A stretch of 10,276 nucleotides of DNA. Source: Thermofilaceae archaeon (GTDB lineage: Archaea; Thermoproteota; Thermoprotei; Thermofilales; Thermofilaceae). The position numbers and the translations under genes were made by a program. The stretch lies in assembly GCA_027027675.1 (NCBI GenBank), contig JALVKT010000119.1, forward strand, positions 1-10,276, in the 5' to 3' direction. The notes under the pieces were generated by a model. It worked only from the letters and a program-made list of their open reading frames with translations. It was not told the origin of the DNA and did not search any database. This document shows, one piece after another, positions 1-6,294 of the stretch; within the stretch, counting starts at the first letter, position 1; every line of letters starts with the position of its first letter.

Positions 1-299
1 TGGGAGAAGGGCATGTGCCCCACATCGTGAAGCAGCGCAGCTATTCTCACCGCCTCCACTGTTTCGAATTCGAGCCCCGCCTTAGAAGCCATGAGGCCGG
101 CTAGGTGCATTGTTCCCAGCGAATGTGCGAAGCGCGTATGGGTCGCGGATGGATAGACGTACTCTGCCGGGCCCAGCTGCCGGATGCGGCGCAGCCTCTG
201 CAGGGGGCACGAGTCAAGAATTTTCAGTTCTTCACGTGTCAGCTCTATAAAGCCGTGGATGGGATCGAAAATCCTCTTTACGTAGCGCTGCCTCGTCAT
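1..299 (-). CDS. HD-domain phosphohydrolase, dGTPase-like (N-terminal part, cut by window edge)
   Basis: About 99 N-terminal residues are visible; the gene runs off the left edge. The start is ATG at 299 (MTRQRYVKRIFDP). The protein shows IRQLGPAEYVYPSATHTRF at about residues 38-56, then HSLGT, then the metal-binding core LLHDVGHMPFS ending at the edge. The R-F-x-HS-x-G and HDVGH motifs are those of HD-superfamily phosphohydrolases of the dGTP triphosphohydrolase/SAMHD1-like group (COG1078 type), which hydrolyse nucleotides using a metal pair held by His and Asp. The substrate cannot be told from this fragment. A TATA-like element around 332-340 lies at a suitable distance upstream and may be shared with the divergent Nudix gene. 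Family call is firm; physiological role is not known. Confidence 0.86.
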   Translation of the reverse strand, partial: MTRQRYVKRIFDPIHGFIELTREELKILDSCPLQRLRRIRQLGPAEYVYPSATHTRFAHSLGTMHLAGLMASKAGLEFETVEAVRIAALLHDVGHMPFS

Positions 300-331
300 G
301 TGGAGCCGGGGAAGCTATGCGCAACGCCTGA

Positions 332-340
332 TTTATACTA
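332..340. promoter_or_regulatory. TATA box, possibly bidirectional
   Basis: TTTATACTA on the plus strand (TAGTATAAA on the minus) lies 26 bases from its centre to the ATG at 362, predicting a leaderless or nearly leaderless Nudix mRNA. On the minus strand it would start transcription near 310, giving a leader of about 10 bases for the HD gene at 299. No other TATA-like element is evident in the 62-base divergent gap. Bidirectional use is an inference. Confidence 0.5.
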
Positions 341-361
341 CACTTCTGCTCCTGAGCACTT

Positions 362-898
362 ATGAGCGAGAAAAACGTGGAGCGAGTGGGCGAACAGAGC
401 GTTTATAGTGGCAGGAGAATAAGTCTCTCCATTGTAAGATACAGGAAAAACGGCAGAATATATGACAAGGAGGTTGTAAGACACCCCGGGGCCGTGGTAA
501 TACTGCCCATCGTGCACGGAGAGGTTATCCTTGAGAGGCAGTACAGGCCAGCCATAGATGAGTGGATACTTGAGCTCCCAGCTGGAACGCTTGAAAGCGG
601 AGAGACGCCTGAGGCATGCGCCAGGCGTGAACTACTCGAAGAGACGGGCTACTTTGCAGACACACTTGTGCATCTAGGCTCCTTCTACGCATCACCGGGT
701 TATAGCGACGAGCTACTCCACGCGTTCCTCGCCGAAAACCCGGTGTACCGCGGACGCGCCCCCGAGGAGTACGAGGCGATAGAGATCGTACGTGTGCCTC
801 TCAGCGTTTTCGAGAAGTGGATTGAGGAGGGAAAAGTTAGGGACGCCAAAACCCTTGCAGCCTACGCTCTCTACATCTCCCGGGAAAAACGGAAATAG
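362..898 (+). CDS. Nudix hydrolase, ADP-ribose pyrophosphatase-like
   Basis: 178 residues. The complete Nudix box G-x5-E-x7-RE-x2-EE-x-G lies at residues 75-97 (GTLESGETPEA...RRELLEETGY), providing the metal-binding glutamates. The N-terminal beta region followed by PGAVVILPI (42-50), QYRPA (60-64) and ELPAG (71-75) is typical of ADP-ribose pyrophosphatases, which split ADP-ribose or related nucleoside diphosphate derivatives to AMP plus a phosphorylated moiety. The TATA box at 332-340 places the transcript start at or beside this ATG, so translation is probably leaderless and needs no Shine-Dalgarno site. It is first in a plus-strand run with the 928 gene 29 bases downstream. Family is certain; substrate is inferred from the sequence around the box. 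Confidence 0.95.
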   Translation: MSEKNVERVGEQSVYSGRRISLSIVRYRKNGRIYDKEVVRHPGAVVILPIVHGEVILERQYRPAIDEWILELPAGTLESGETPEACARRELLEETGYFADTLVHLGSFYASPGYSDELLHAFLAENPVYRGRAPEEYEAIEIVRVPLSVFEKWIEEGKVRDAKTLAAYALYISREKRK

Positions 899-927
899 TT
901 GCTGCGTGAAATGAGCTGGGGGATGAC

Positions 928-1605
928 GTGCCTTCAGTGGGCCGAGGTAGTGTGAGGACTACCCGGCAAGGCGGACCCCCCTCCCCTCTCCAGAAAGAGT
1001 TTCACCGGGCTGTGGACGGCATCCTTGCCGGCGCGTATAGGGGGTTGCGGGCGGCGTGCCCCTGGGACACCTCGCTTTGGCTTGCAAGCCTGCTGGTTGC
1101 GACGCTTGAGGAAAAGCGTGTCCCCTACGTACATGTTGACGGCCTCTCCGGCTCTATTCGCGCAAATCTTGGTTTAGACGAGAAAAGCCTCGTAGTGGCC
1201 GTCTGCGACGCACTGGTTGCGGGTGGTGAAGCGCCGCTTGTGTGGGCCCGGAGGGTCGCGGATAAAGTGTCAGGGAGGGGGCTCTCCGCGGCAGAGAAAA
1301 TGGCGCGGAGCGATGACAGGTTACGCCGCAGATGCGGGGGAGTAATGCTTGGCGTAGCGCATGTTCTGCGGGAAGGCAGTGGAGTGCTGGGCGGGAAGGG
1401 GCGGGAAGCACTGCTCCGGTACGCTGCTTTAAGGGGAGGGTTTACGGTGTATGTTGGTAGCCGGCCGCGCGTATGGGTTACAGCCCTTTTGGGGCCTAGA
1501 ACCGTTTTGCCGCCGCACTATGTGGGCGTGTCCTGTAGGGACGAGAGCCTCCAGGTATACTTTCCCGGGGCGGGCACGTGGAAGTACCGGTTTGTGCAGG
1601 GTTAG
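928..1605 (+). CDS. Uncharacterised protein, possible catalytically dead DHH/RecJ-like paralogue
   Basis: 225 residues from a GTG start at 928, chosen because a G-rich Shine-Dalgarno stretch (GGGGGATG, 917-924) sits just upstream; other starts would shorten the protein. I do not recognise a family with certainty. Residues around 44-66 (CPWDTSLWLASLLVATLEEK then RVPY) resemble the first DHH motif region of the RecJ-like protein two genes downstream (SHYDADGLSAASIFTSLLEE then MQVPF): D, L, AS, LEE and VP line up. The second acidic residue of the DxD and any DHH triad are absent. Near the C terminus YVGVSCRDESLQVYF resembles the LVGVAASVDGEHVKVSL stretch before the GGGH motif of the same protein, but no GG-x-H motif follows. 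So a degenerate, non-catalytic DHH-DHHA1 paralogue is possible. It lies directly upstream of S15 and the RecJ-like gene. No signal peptide or membrane segment is seen. Confidence 0.7.
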   Translation: MPSVGRGSVRTTRQGGPPSPLQKEFHRAVDGILAGAYRGLRAACPWDTSLWLASLLVATLEEKRVPYVHVDGLSGSIRANLGLDEKSLVVAVCDALVAGGEAPLVWARRVADKVSGRGLSAAEKMARSDDRLRRRCGGVMLGVAHVLREGSGVLGGKGREALLRYAALRGGFTVYVGSRPRVWVTALLGPRTVLPPHYVGVSCRDESLQVYFPGAGTWKYRFVQG

Positions 1606-1610
1606 ATAAG

Positions 1611-1619
1611 ATTAATATC
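1611..1619 (+). promoter_or_regulatory. TATA box for rps15/recJ/pcc1
   Basis: ATTAATATC just after the upstream stop codon. Its centre predicts a transcript start near 1640, downstream of the possible ATG at 1635 and upstream of the ATG at 1650. This supports 1650 as the S15 start. Confidence 0.5.
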
Positions 1620-1649
1620 TCCCCCGGGGCGTGAATGGTAGGGACTACT

Positions 1650-2096
1650 ATGAGGAAGTCAAAGGAGCGTGGACAGTCACACTCTACAAGGCCACCCGTC
1701 ATTGAGAAGCCTGAATGGGTGGACATGCCGCCTGAGAAGGTGGAGGAGCTAGTAGTCACCCTGTACAAGAAGGGTTACCCGTTATCGCTCATAGGAGTGA
1801 TCCTTAGAGACCAGTACGGTATACCCCTGGTAAAGGCGGTTACAGGTAAGAAGGCGCTACGCATCCTCCGGGAAAGGGGGATGGCCCCGGAGATACCGGA
1901 AGACCTTTTCAACCTTATAAGGCGTGCGGTGAGGATTAGGCGTCACCTCGAAGAGCACCCCAAGGATTACCACTCGAAGCGCGGGCTGCAGCTCGTTGAG
2001 AGCAAGATCTACAGGCTTGCAAAGTACTATAAGCGTACGGGCGTGCTGCCGCAGGACTGGAAGTACGAGCCGGAGAAGATAGCTATCTACGTGTAA
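1650..2096 (+). CDS. rps15: Small ribosomal subunit protein uS15 (archaeal S15)
   Basis: 148 residues in the archaeal/eukaryotic long form of S15, which binds 16S rRNA in the central domain of the 30S subunit. The N terminus MRKSKERGQSHSTRPP is the archaeal pattern; LIGVILRDQYGIP (residues about 48-60) is a family signature, and the C-terminal helical part contains HSKRGLQLVESKIYRLAKYY, the rRNA-contacting region equivalent to bacterial S15. An in-frame ATG at 1635 would add MVGTT, but archaeal homologues begin at MRK/MNK, a GGTAGGGA stretch (1637-1644) fits as ribosome binding site for 1650, and the TATA box at 1611-1619 places the mRNA start after 1635. The linkage S15 - RecJ/Cdc45-like - Pcc1 is a conserved archaeal neighbourhood. 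Very sure of the product, fairly sure of the start. Confidence 0.96.
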   Translation: MRKSKERGQSHSTRPPVIEKPEWVDMPPEKVEELVVTLYKKGYPLSLIGVILRDQYGIPLVKAVTGKKALRILRERGMAPEIPEDLFNLIRRAVRIRRHLEEHPKDYHSKRGLQLVESKIYRLAKYYKRTGVLPQDWKYEPEKIAIYV

Positions 2097-2143
2097 GCAC
2101 ATGGGTTTTTAGGGGCCAGCGCGCCCATACCCCTGGTGTTTTG

Positions 2144-3535
2144 ATGAGCGCTGACTCTCTCAACGACTTGCTCGGCGAGGCCGCGGACATCCTAAGCGAG
2201 ATGTTTAGCGAGGGCGAGGTTCTCGTAGTATCACATTACGACGCTGACGGACTTTCAGCAGCCTCAATCTTCACAAGCCTCCTCGAAGAAATGCAGGTCC
2301 CCTTTCACCTGAAAATTGTGGAGCAGCTCTACCCCGAGATCCTCGGCGAGATAGGGAAGCTCGGCTACGAAAACGTGGTATTCCTCGACCTGGGGAGCGG
2401 GTACAAGTCCCTCATAGCGAAAATGGGGGCTAAACGCGTGCTCATCGTGGACCACCACCTCTCGCTCGGCGACGCCCCACGCGTCGTAGAACTTAACCCT
2501 TACCTCGCCGGCATTGACGCCTCCAAGGATATAAGCGCGGCGGGCACCGCGTACCTCCTCTACCGGCGGCTACTACCCGGGAAGAGAGACTCTGTGATCC
2601 ACCTCGCAGTGACAGGCGCCCTGGGGGACAGGCAGGACGCTGGGCCAAAGTTTTCTCTCACAGGCGTAAACAGGGAGATTGCTGAGGAGGCTAGGGGGCT
2701 CGGCCTACTCGACTTCAAGGTGGGGCTGCGCCTCTTCGGCGTTTCGCAGAGACCCCTTGTAAGGGCGCTCGCCAACACCTATGACCCCTACCTGCCGGGC
2801 TTGACGGGGAACGAGGCCGCCTGCTACGACTTTCTGAGGAAGATAGGTATTGACCCCATGGAGGACGGGAAGCTGAGGAAGTATACTTCGCTCAGTCCGG
2901 AAGAGGTTAAAAGGCTGGCTACAGGGCTCATAAAGTACCTCCTTTCCAAAGGCGTGCCCCTGAGGGAGGCTGAGAGGATCTTCGGCTACATATACCTTTA
3001 TCTCCGCGAACCTCCCGGCAGCCCCTTCCACGACTTGAGAGAGTACGCATACGTGCTGAACGCGCTTGGCCGCATGGAGAGCTACGGCACAGCGCTCGCG
3101 GTGAACAAGGGGTTTAGGGGCCGCTACCTGGTGCGCACGCTGGAAGTCCTGAGGAAGTATAAGAAGACTCTCTCCCGCCTGCTAAAGGCGATCGAGGAGG
3201 GGCGCGGCAGGGTGGAGAAGGACGGCATACTACTCTATCTGCTGGGCGAAGAGGCTTCGCCGAAACTTACAGGGCCTCTCTCTAGCCTGCTAGTTTCGAT
3301 GGCCGACGCTGGCACAAAGCTTGTAGGCGTAGCGGCGTCCGTCGACGGAGAACACGTTAAGGTCTCCCTTAGAAGGATAAACGAGGACTACGACGTGGGC
3401 GGGGCGCTCCAGAAAATATCGGAAAAACTTAGCGCCTATGGAGGAGGGCATCCGGCCGCCGGGGGCATACTAATTAAGAAGGAAAAGGTGAAAGACCTGC
3501 TCAGCCTCCTGGTGGCGAACGGTGATAACAGTTAA
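2144..3535 (+). CDS. RecJ/Cdc45-like DHH-family phosphoesterase (GAN-type nuclease)
   Basis: 463 residues from ATG 2144; a TTG at 2141 is in frame but ATG preceded by GGTG (2135-2138) is the better start. The DHH domain is complete: SHYDADG (D33, D35), FLDLGSG (D82), IVDHH (103-105) and GALGD (D162), the expected manganese/magnesium ligands. The DHHA1 substrate domain ends in AYGGGHPAAGG (433-441). All catalytic residues are present, so it is predicted to be an active single-strand nuclease, unlike eukaryotic Cdc45. The family is archaeal RecJ/Cdc45 (GAN in Thermococcus), which binds GINS and is placed in the archaeal CMG replication helicase. Its 3' end overlaps pcc1 by 14 bases, so the two are probably translationally coupled. 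Whether it serves mainly as a replisome component or as a nuclease cannot be read from sequence. Confidence 0.92.
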   Translation: MSADSLNDLLGEAADILSEMFSEGEVLVVSHYDADGLSAASIFTSLLEEMQVPFHLKIVEQLYPEILGEIGKLGYENVVFLDLGSGYKSLIAKMGAKRVLIVDHHLSLGDAPRVVELNPYLAGIDASKDISAAGTAYLLYRRLLPGKRDSVIHLAVTGALGDRQDAGPKFSLTGVNREIAEEARGLGLLDFKVGLRLFGVSQRPLVRALANTYDPYLPGLTGNEAACYDFLRKIGIDPMEDGKLRKYTSLSPEEVKRLATGLIKYLLSKGVPLREAERIFGYIYLYLREPPGSPFHDLREYAYVLNALGRMESYGTALAVNKGFRGRYLVRTLEVLRKYKKTLSRLLKAIEEGRGRVEKDGILLYLLGEEASPKLTGPLSSLLVSMADAGTKLVGVAASVDGEHVKVSLRRINEDYDVGGALQKISEKLSAYGGGHPAAGGILIKKEKVKDLLSLLVANGDNS

Positions 3536-3779
3536 GCTTTCCCTGCCGGCCACCCGAGAAATGTGGCTTGCCCTCAGAGTCGACGACAAAGCGTTCGGAA
3601 ATATAGCGTCCTCTTTCAAAGACGGCGAGATACACTACACGGTGGTGGCGCAGACCGCGGGAGACGCTAAAAGCGCGGTAAACGATATCCTACGCTGCTA
3701 CGCCGCCCTCACATCAGTGCTAGACACGGTAAATGAGATAACTAACCCCCGCGACTCTAGTATCGGGCCCGTGGCCTAG
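3522..3779 (+). CDS. pcc1: KEOPS complex subunit Pcc1
   Basis: 85 residues from GTG 3522, overlapping the end of the RecJ-like gene; GGTGG at 3511-3515 inside that gene can act as ribosome binding site. The pattern ITVKLSLPATREMWLALRVDD, then a second beta pair (EIHYTVVAQTAGDAKSAVNDIL) and a C-terminal helix (RCYAALTSVLDTVNEI), with this length and position after recJ, matches the small dimerising Pcc1 subunit. KEOPS makes the t6A modification at position 37 of ANN-decoding tRNAs; Pcc1 holds two Kae1 copies together. The catalytic and kinase subunits are encoded just downstream on the opposite strand as a fusion. The stop codon (TAG, 3777-3779) lies inside a tRNA-like sequence that begins at 3765. 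Cgi121 is not in the window. Confidence 0.87.
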   Translation: MITVKLSLPATREMWLALRVDDKAFGNIASSFKDGEIHYTVVAQTAGDAKSAVNDILRCYAALTSVLDTVNEITNPRDSSIGPVA

Positions 3780-3821
3780 TGGATATGGCGGCGGCCACCC
3801 CATGCCGGGGCCGCACTTCGG
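3765..3821 (+). tRNA. tRNA 5' part, tRNA-Arg(UCG)-like, with a bulge-helix-bulge intron; no 3' half nearby
   Basis: The sequence has acceptor 5' strand GGGCCCG (3765-3771), U8-G9, then a D arm with stem GCCU/UGGC and loop AGUGGAUA (3774-3789), then G26 and GCGGC for 27-31. A perfect bulge-helix-bulge follows: GCGG (3791-3794), bulge CC^A, helix CCCC (3798-3801) with GGGG (3807-3810), strand CCGC (3811-3814) pairing with the first GCGG, bulge AC^U. Removing 3797-3816 joins C32 to UUCGG, giving a C-U-UCG-G loop, the normal tRNA-Arg(UCG) pattern. After that no matching 39-43 strand, T arm or CGGGCCC acceptor strand is found in the gap or the next 250 bases. It may be the 5' half of a trans-spliced tRNA or a truncated relic. 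The first 15 bases overlap the end of pcc1. No strong TATA box precedes it; ATAACTAA near 3736-3743 is a weak candidate. Confidence 0.5.
3797..3816 (+). other. Predicted 20-base intron in the tRNA 5' part (position 32/33)
   Basis: It is defined by the two bulges CC^A (3795-3797) and AC^U (3815-3817) on opposite strands, separated by a fully paired GCGG/CCGC 4-bp helix, with a CCCC/GGGG hairpin inside. This is the substrate shape of the archaeal splicing endonuclease. The position is non-canonical but of a kind known in Thermoproteales tRNAs. Confidence 0.5.
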
Positions 3822-3832
3822 CCGGGGCCCGC

Positions 3833-5542
3833 CTACCCCCCTGCGCTCCACACGCTTTTCCTACGCTCCTCCACGAAGCGCCCCCTCCTCCTAATATCCT
3901 CCAGCCGCTCCCTAAGCCTCTCAACCATGTCCCCGCCGGCGACCGCCGCGTATCCCTGGAGAAAGCTTTCAAACAGTCCCTGCGCAAGGCTTGGGTGCGT
4001 AGACTCGAGGGCGCGTAAAAGCAGGTGGAGATCCACGGCCCTTTCTTCCAGGCTACGGGAAAAGGCGGCAAGCCCAAAGTCTATTAAAACAGGGCCCCTC
4101 CCGGTGACGACCACGTTACTCGTGGTAAGATCCCCGTGCACTATTCCCGCGAGGTGCAGCCTAGCAACGCTGGCCCCCAGCTCCCTGAAAACGTTTTCAA
4201 CATCCCCCCTCCCGACGAGCTCCTTCAGCCTCACGCCCTCCACATACTCCATTACGAGAAGAAAGTCCTCTGGCGAAACATAAACGACGGCCGGCACGGG
4301 AACCCCCGCTTCAGCAGCCCTGGCAAGCACGCGAGCCTCCAGGGCCGTCCGCCCGCTACGAAGCCTCTCATCCAGCTCGGCCACGCGGTACCTCTTCTCA
4401 AGCCTATACTTTACAACAACCCTTTCCCCGGCTAGGTAGCCACTTACAAGCACGGCCTCCGCGCCCAGAGCCAGCGGAACAGGCGACTCCACGCCTAACA
4501 CGGAGGGCGGCTCCGGATACCTGGGCTCTACACGCCTCGAGCCCCCCTCCCTCCTCCAAGGAATCTCGACCCTGTCGATCCTCCAGAGAGGCCTTATCGC
4601 GCTCTCCTCAACCGGCAGGGTGACGCCCTCGCCGAGAGCGAGCGCCCCCGTATAGGCTATCATAGCCCCGTTATCGCCAGCATATCTCGGCTCAACAGGC
4701 CTATACACGGCGCCCCTCTCCTCAGCCATCACGCGCAGCTTCCCGGACAACACCTCGCTCCTGGCAACGCCACCCGTAAGCGTAAGCTCCGCTTTCCCCG
4801 TGTGAGCCATGGCCCTCTCAGCAACCTCTACAAGCATAGAATAGGCGTACTCGACCAGGCTGAAACACACGTCCTCGAGCCGCTCACCCTCCCGCAACAG
4901 CCTGAGGGCATGTGTTAAAAGCCCCGAATACGACAAGTCCTGCCCCTTAACCCTATACGGGAACTCCAGAAGCCTCCTACCCCTCCTAGCCAGCTCCTCA
5001 ACCCTAGGCACGCCCGGAAAGCCCAGCCCCGTCTCCCTGGCAAACGTGTCCAGGCAGTTACCCAGGGACACGTCCAAGGTTTCACCGAAAACCCTGTACC
5101 TCCCCTCAACAAACGTTGTAACCATAGTGTTCCCCCCGGACACGTAGACCACCACCGGGTCCTCCAAGCCCGTGGTGAGCCTCGCTATCTCCACGTGCGC
5201 CACCGCATGGTTCACGGGAACAAGGGGCTTCGAGTACTTCACCGCGAGGAAACGGGCAACCGTGGCGCCCACCCTCAGGCAGGGCCCCATGCCGGGGCCC
5301 AGAGCCACCGCCACGCCGTCGACGTCGCTAATACTTAGGCCGGACTCCTCAAGGGCGCTCCTGAGAACCTCTCCCGCCACCCTGCTGTGGTGCTCCGCAG
5401 CTAGGGTGGGCTTTATGCCCTCGCCCGGGGGAGGAATGTAGGTGGACTTCGCGTCCGCGAGTATTTCTCCCTCGCTTGTGGCTATTCCGACCCCGAAGGT
5501 GTGGGCTGTGCTCTCAATGCCCAGTACGGTGAGGCTCTTCAT
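3833..5542 (-). CDS. kae1-bud32: Kae1-Bud32 fusion: tRNA t6A threonylcarbamoyltransferase and KEOPS kinase/ATPase
   Basis: 569 residues. Kae1 occupies about 1-330: GIESTAHTFGVG (8-19), ALGPGMGPCLRVG (80-92), metal ligands H112 and H116 in NHAVAH, SGGNT (135-139) and D290 in PRYAGDNGAM, an ASKHA-fold enzyme that transfers threonylcarbamoyl to A37 of tRNA. Bud32 occupies about 345-569: AEAVLVSG (361-368), K378 in VVVKYR, E402 in RTALEARVLARA, catalytic HGDLTTSNV (469-477; D471, N476) and IDFG (487-490; D488), a small RIO-like kinase that acts as an ATPase in KEOPS, ending in the usual Arg-rich tail (RRRGRFVEERRKS). Such fusions are known, for example in Methanocaldococcus jannaschii. The start ATG 5542 gives the standard N terminus. 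It is third in the S24e-S27ae-Kae1 cluster, 41 bases after S27ae, and converges on pcc1. Confidence 0.97.
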   Translation of the reverse strand: MKSLTVLGIESTAHTFGVGIATSEGEILADAKSTYIPPPGEGIKPTLAAEHHSRVAGEVLRSALEESGLSISDVDGVAVALGPGMGPCLRVGATVARFLAVKYSKPLVPVNHAVAHVEIARLTTGLEDPVVVYVSGGNTMVTTFVEGRYRVFGETLDVSLGNCLDTFARETGLGFPGVPRVEELARRGRRLLEFPYRVKGQDLSYSGLLTHALRLLREGERLEDVCFSLVEYAYSMLVEVAERAMAHTGKAELTLTGGVARSEVLSGKLRVMAEERGAVYRPVEPRYAGDNGAMIAYTGALALGEGVTLPVEESAIRPLWRIDRVEIPWRREGGSRRVEPRYPEPPSVLGVESPVPLALGAEAVLVSGYLAGERVVVKYRLEKRYRVAELDERLRSGRTALEARVLARAAEAGVPVPAVVYVSPEDFLLVMEYVEGVRLKELVGRGDVENVFRELGASVARLHLAGIVHGDLTTSNVVVTGRGPVLIDFGLAAFSRSLEERAVDLHLLLRALESTHPSLAQGLFESFLQGYAAVAGGDMVERLRERLEDIRRRGRFVEERRKSVWSAGG

Positions 5543-5573
5543 AACCCGTGCTCACAGATTATGGGAACGGCCG

Positions 5574-5581
5574 GTAAAAAC
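5574..5581 (-). promoter_or_regulatory. Possible TATA box for kae1-bud32
   Basis: On the minus strand the short gap before kae1 has GTTTTTAC, about 35 bases before the start codon. It overlaps nearly the stop of S27ae. It could give an internal promoter in addition to read-through from the ribosomal protein genes. The match is weak. Confidence 0.3.
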
Positions 5582-5583
5582 TC

Positions 5584-5793
5584 CTACTCTTTCTTCTTTC
5601 TCCTCTTCTTCGAGGAAGACTTCTTAGTAACGAACTCTGTATAGCCGCACTTGCCGCAATGCCACCGCTCCACGGGAACCATGTGGTGGGCCATTATCGA
5701 CCCGCAGCGGGGGCACTTCTTGTTTTTCAGCCTAATAGTGCCCTTCTCATAGTCGTACTCGTAGAGATTATGCACCCACGACAACGCGTTCAC
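5584..5793 (-). CDS. rps27ae: Small ribosomal subunit protein eS31 (S27ae)
   Basis: 69 residues from GTG 5793, whose codon overlaps the TGA of the S24e gene (GTGA, 5793-5790), so the two are translationally coupled. A four-cysteine zinc ribbon is complete: CPRCG (C27, C30) and CGKCG (C46, C49) with HH between and the family signature RWHCGKCGYTEF. The C-terminal tail is lysine-rich (KKSSSKKRRKKKE) for rRNA binding. Archaeal S27ae lacks the ubiquitin domain of the eukaryotic fusion, as here. The S24e-S27ae pairing is standard in archaea, as is Kae1 nearby. Confidence 0.95.
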   Translation of the reverse strand: MNALSWVHNLYEYDYEKGTIRLKNKKCPRCGSIMAHHMVPVERWHCGKCGYTEFVTKKSSSKKRRKKKE

Positions 5794-6098
5794 CCGGACT
5801 TCTCCTCTTCACCACCAAAGTTCTTCCTAATTATGTGTTTAGGCTCAACCCTCCTAAGCCTCTCCTCGGAGTCGTATATGTGGACGTACACTTTAGAACG
5901 CGTGGCGCCATACTCGGTTAGTATACGCCTCACCACGACGAAGTTTACAGGCACCCCCAGCGCCTCGGCCACACTCTTCCTAATATCCGCGCGCCTAGGC
6001 GTACCACTCCCAAAATGGTCTACCAGGAAGACCGCCTCCTTCCTACCCACGAGCTTATTGTCGCGCTCCTCAAGCAGCTTTATCTGCTTCACAGACAT
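5790..6098 (-). CDS. rps24e: Small ribosomal subunit protein eS24 (S24e)
   Basis: 102 residues starting MSVKQIKLLEERDNKLVGR. The S24e fold is recognisable by the N-terminal strand with ERDNKLVGRKE, the FGSGTPRRADIRKSVAEALG region (about 29-48), VVVRRILTEYGATRSKVYVHIYD and the basic-acidic tail. A GTG at 6113 is in frame and would add MWACS, but the TATA box at 6128-6137 predicts a transcript start near 6107, after that GTG and about 9 bases before ATG 6098. It is the first gene of the minus-strand cluster with S27ae and Kae1-Bud32. It belongs to the 30S subunit. Confidence 0.95.
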   Translation of the reverse strand: MSVKQIKLLEERDNKLVGRKEAVFLVDHFGSGTPRRADIRKSVAEALGVPVNFVVVRRILTEYGATRSKVYVHIYDSEERLRRVEPKHIIRKNFGGEEEKSG

Positions 6099-6127
6099 AC
6101 TACACGCCCACACTACAACCTACACGC

Positions 6128-6137
6128 GTTTTTTAAG
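6128..6137 (-). promoter_or_regulatory. TATA box with purine-rich BRE for rps24e
   Basis: On the minus strand CTTAAAAAAC is preceded by GGAAGG, a good TFB-recognition/TATA pair. The spacing sets the mRNA start about 9 bases before the ATG at 6098. Confidence 0.6.
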
Positions 6138-6180
6138 CCTTCCTTCACGGGAGAAGGGCCTCCACGACCCGGAGGAGAGA

Positions 6181-6191
6181 TAAAAATTAAA
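6181..6191 (+). promoter_or_regulatory. TATA box for tRNA-Val
   Basis: TAAAAATTAAA lies 31-40 bases before the tRNA 5' end at 6221, predicting a short leader of about 10 bases to be removed by RNase P. It is the only AT-rich stretch in the gap between rps24e and the tRNA. The same gap holds a small hairpin (CCTCC 6159-6163 with GGAGG 6171-6175) of unknown meaning. Confidence 0.5.
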
Positions 6192-6245
6192 GCAGCCCTG
6201 AAGCCAGATACTGTGGTATAGGGCCCGTAGTCTAGTTGGAAGGAT

Positions 6246-6266
6246 ACGCCCCGGACGGCGCCTCAA
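6246..6266 (+). other. tRNA-Val intron 1 (21 bases, position 25/26)
   Basis: Bulge-helix-bulge: exon strand AAGG (6240-6243) faces CCUC (6261-6264) with three pairs and one A-C mismatch; bulges AU^A (6244-6246) and AA^G (6265-6267); inner hairpin CGCC (6247-6250) with GGCG (6257-6260); outer GG (6238-6239) with CC (6268-6269). Removal leaves D stem, then G26, then CCGCC, the standard tRNA-Val arrangement. Alternative cut sites that keep a 5-bp anticodon stem were tested by eye and gave no comparable helix. Confidence 0.85.
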
Positions 6267-6278
6267 GCCGCCCTGACA

Positions 6279-6294
6279 GCCGCCCGGGTTAGAG
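6279..6294 (+). other. tRNA-Val intron 2 (16 bases, canonical position 37/38)
   Basis: CUGA (positions 32-35) pairs with UUAG (6289-6292) as the central 4-bp helix (one G-U); bulges CA^G and AG^C; inner CC (6280-6281) with GG (6287-6288) closing a 5-base loop. Confidence 0.92.

Noticed and set aside
1635..1649. Upstream ATG start for S15
   Set aside because: The TATA box places the mRNA start after it, and archaeal S15 proteins begin at the next methionine.
3791..3814. Simple terminator hairpin between convergent genes
   Set aside because: There is no T-run after it, and the sequence before it matches a tRNA 5' part over more than 20 bases, with bulges in the correct splice-site places.
3779..4435. 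Plus-strand open frames over the Bud32 part of the fusion gene
   Set aside because: They lie antisense to kinase motifs (HGD, IDFG) on the minus strand and have no motif of their own.
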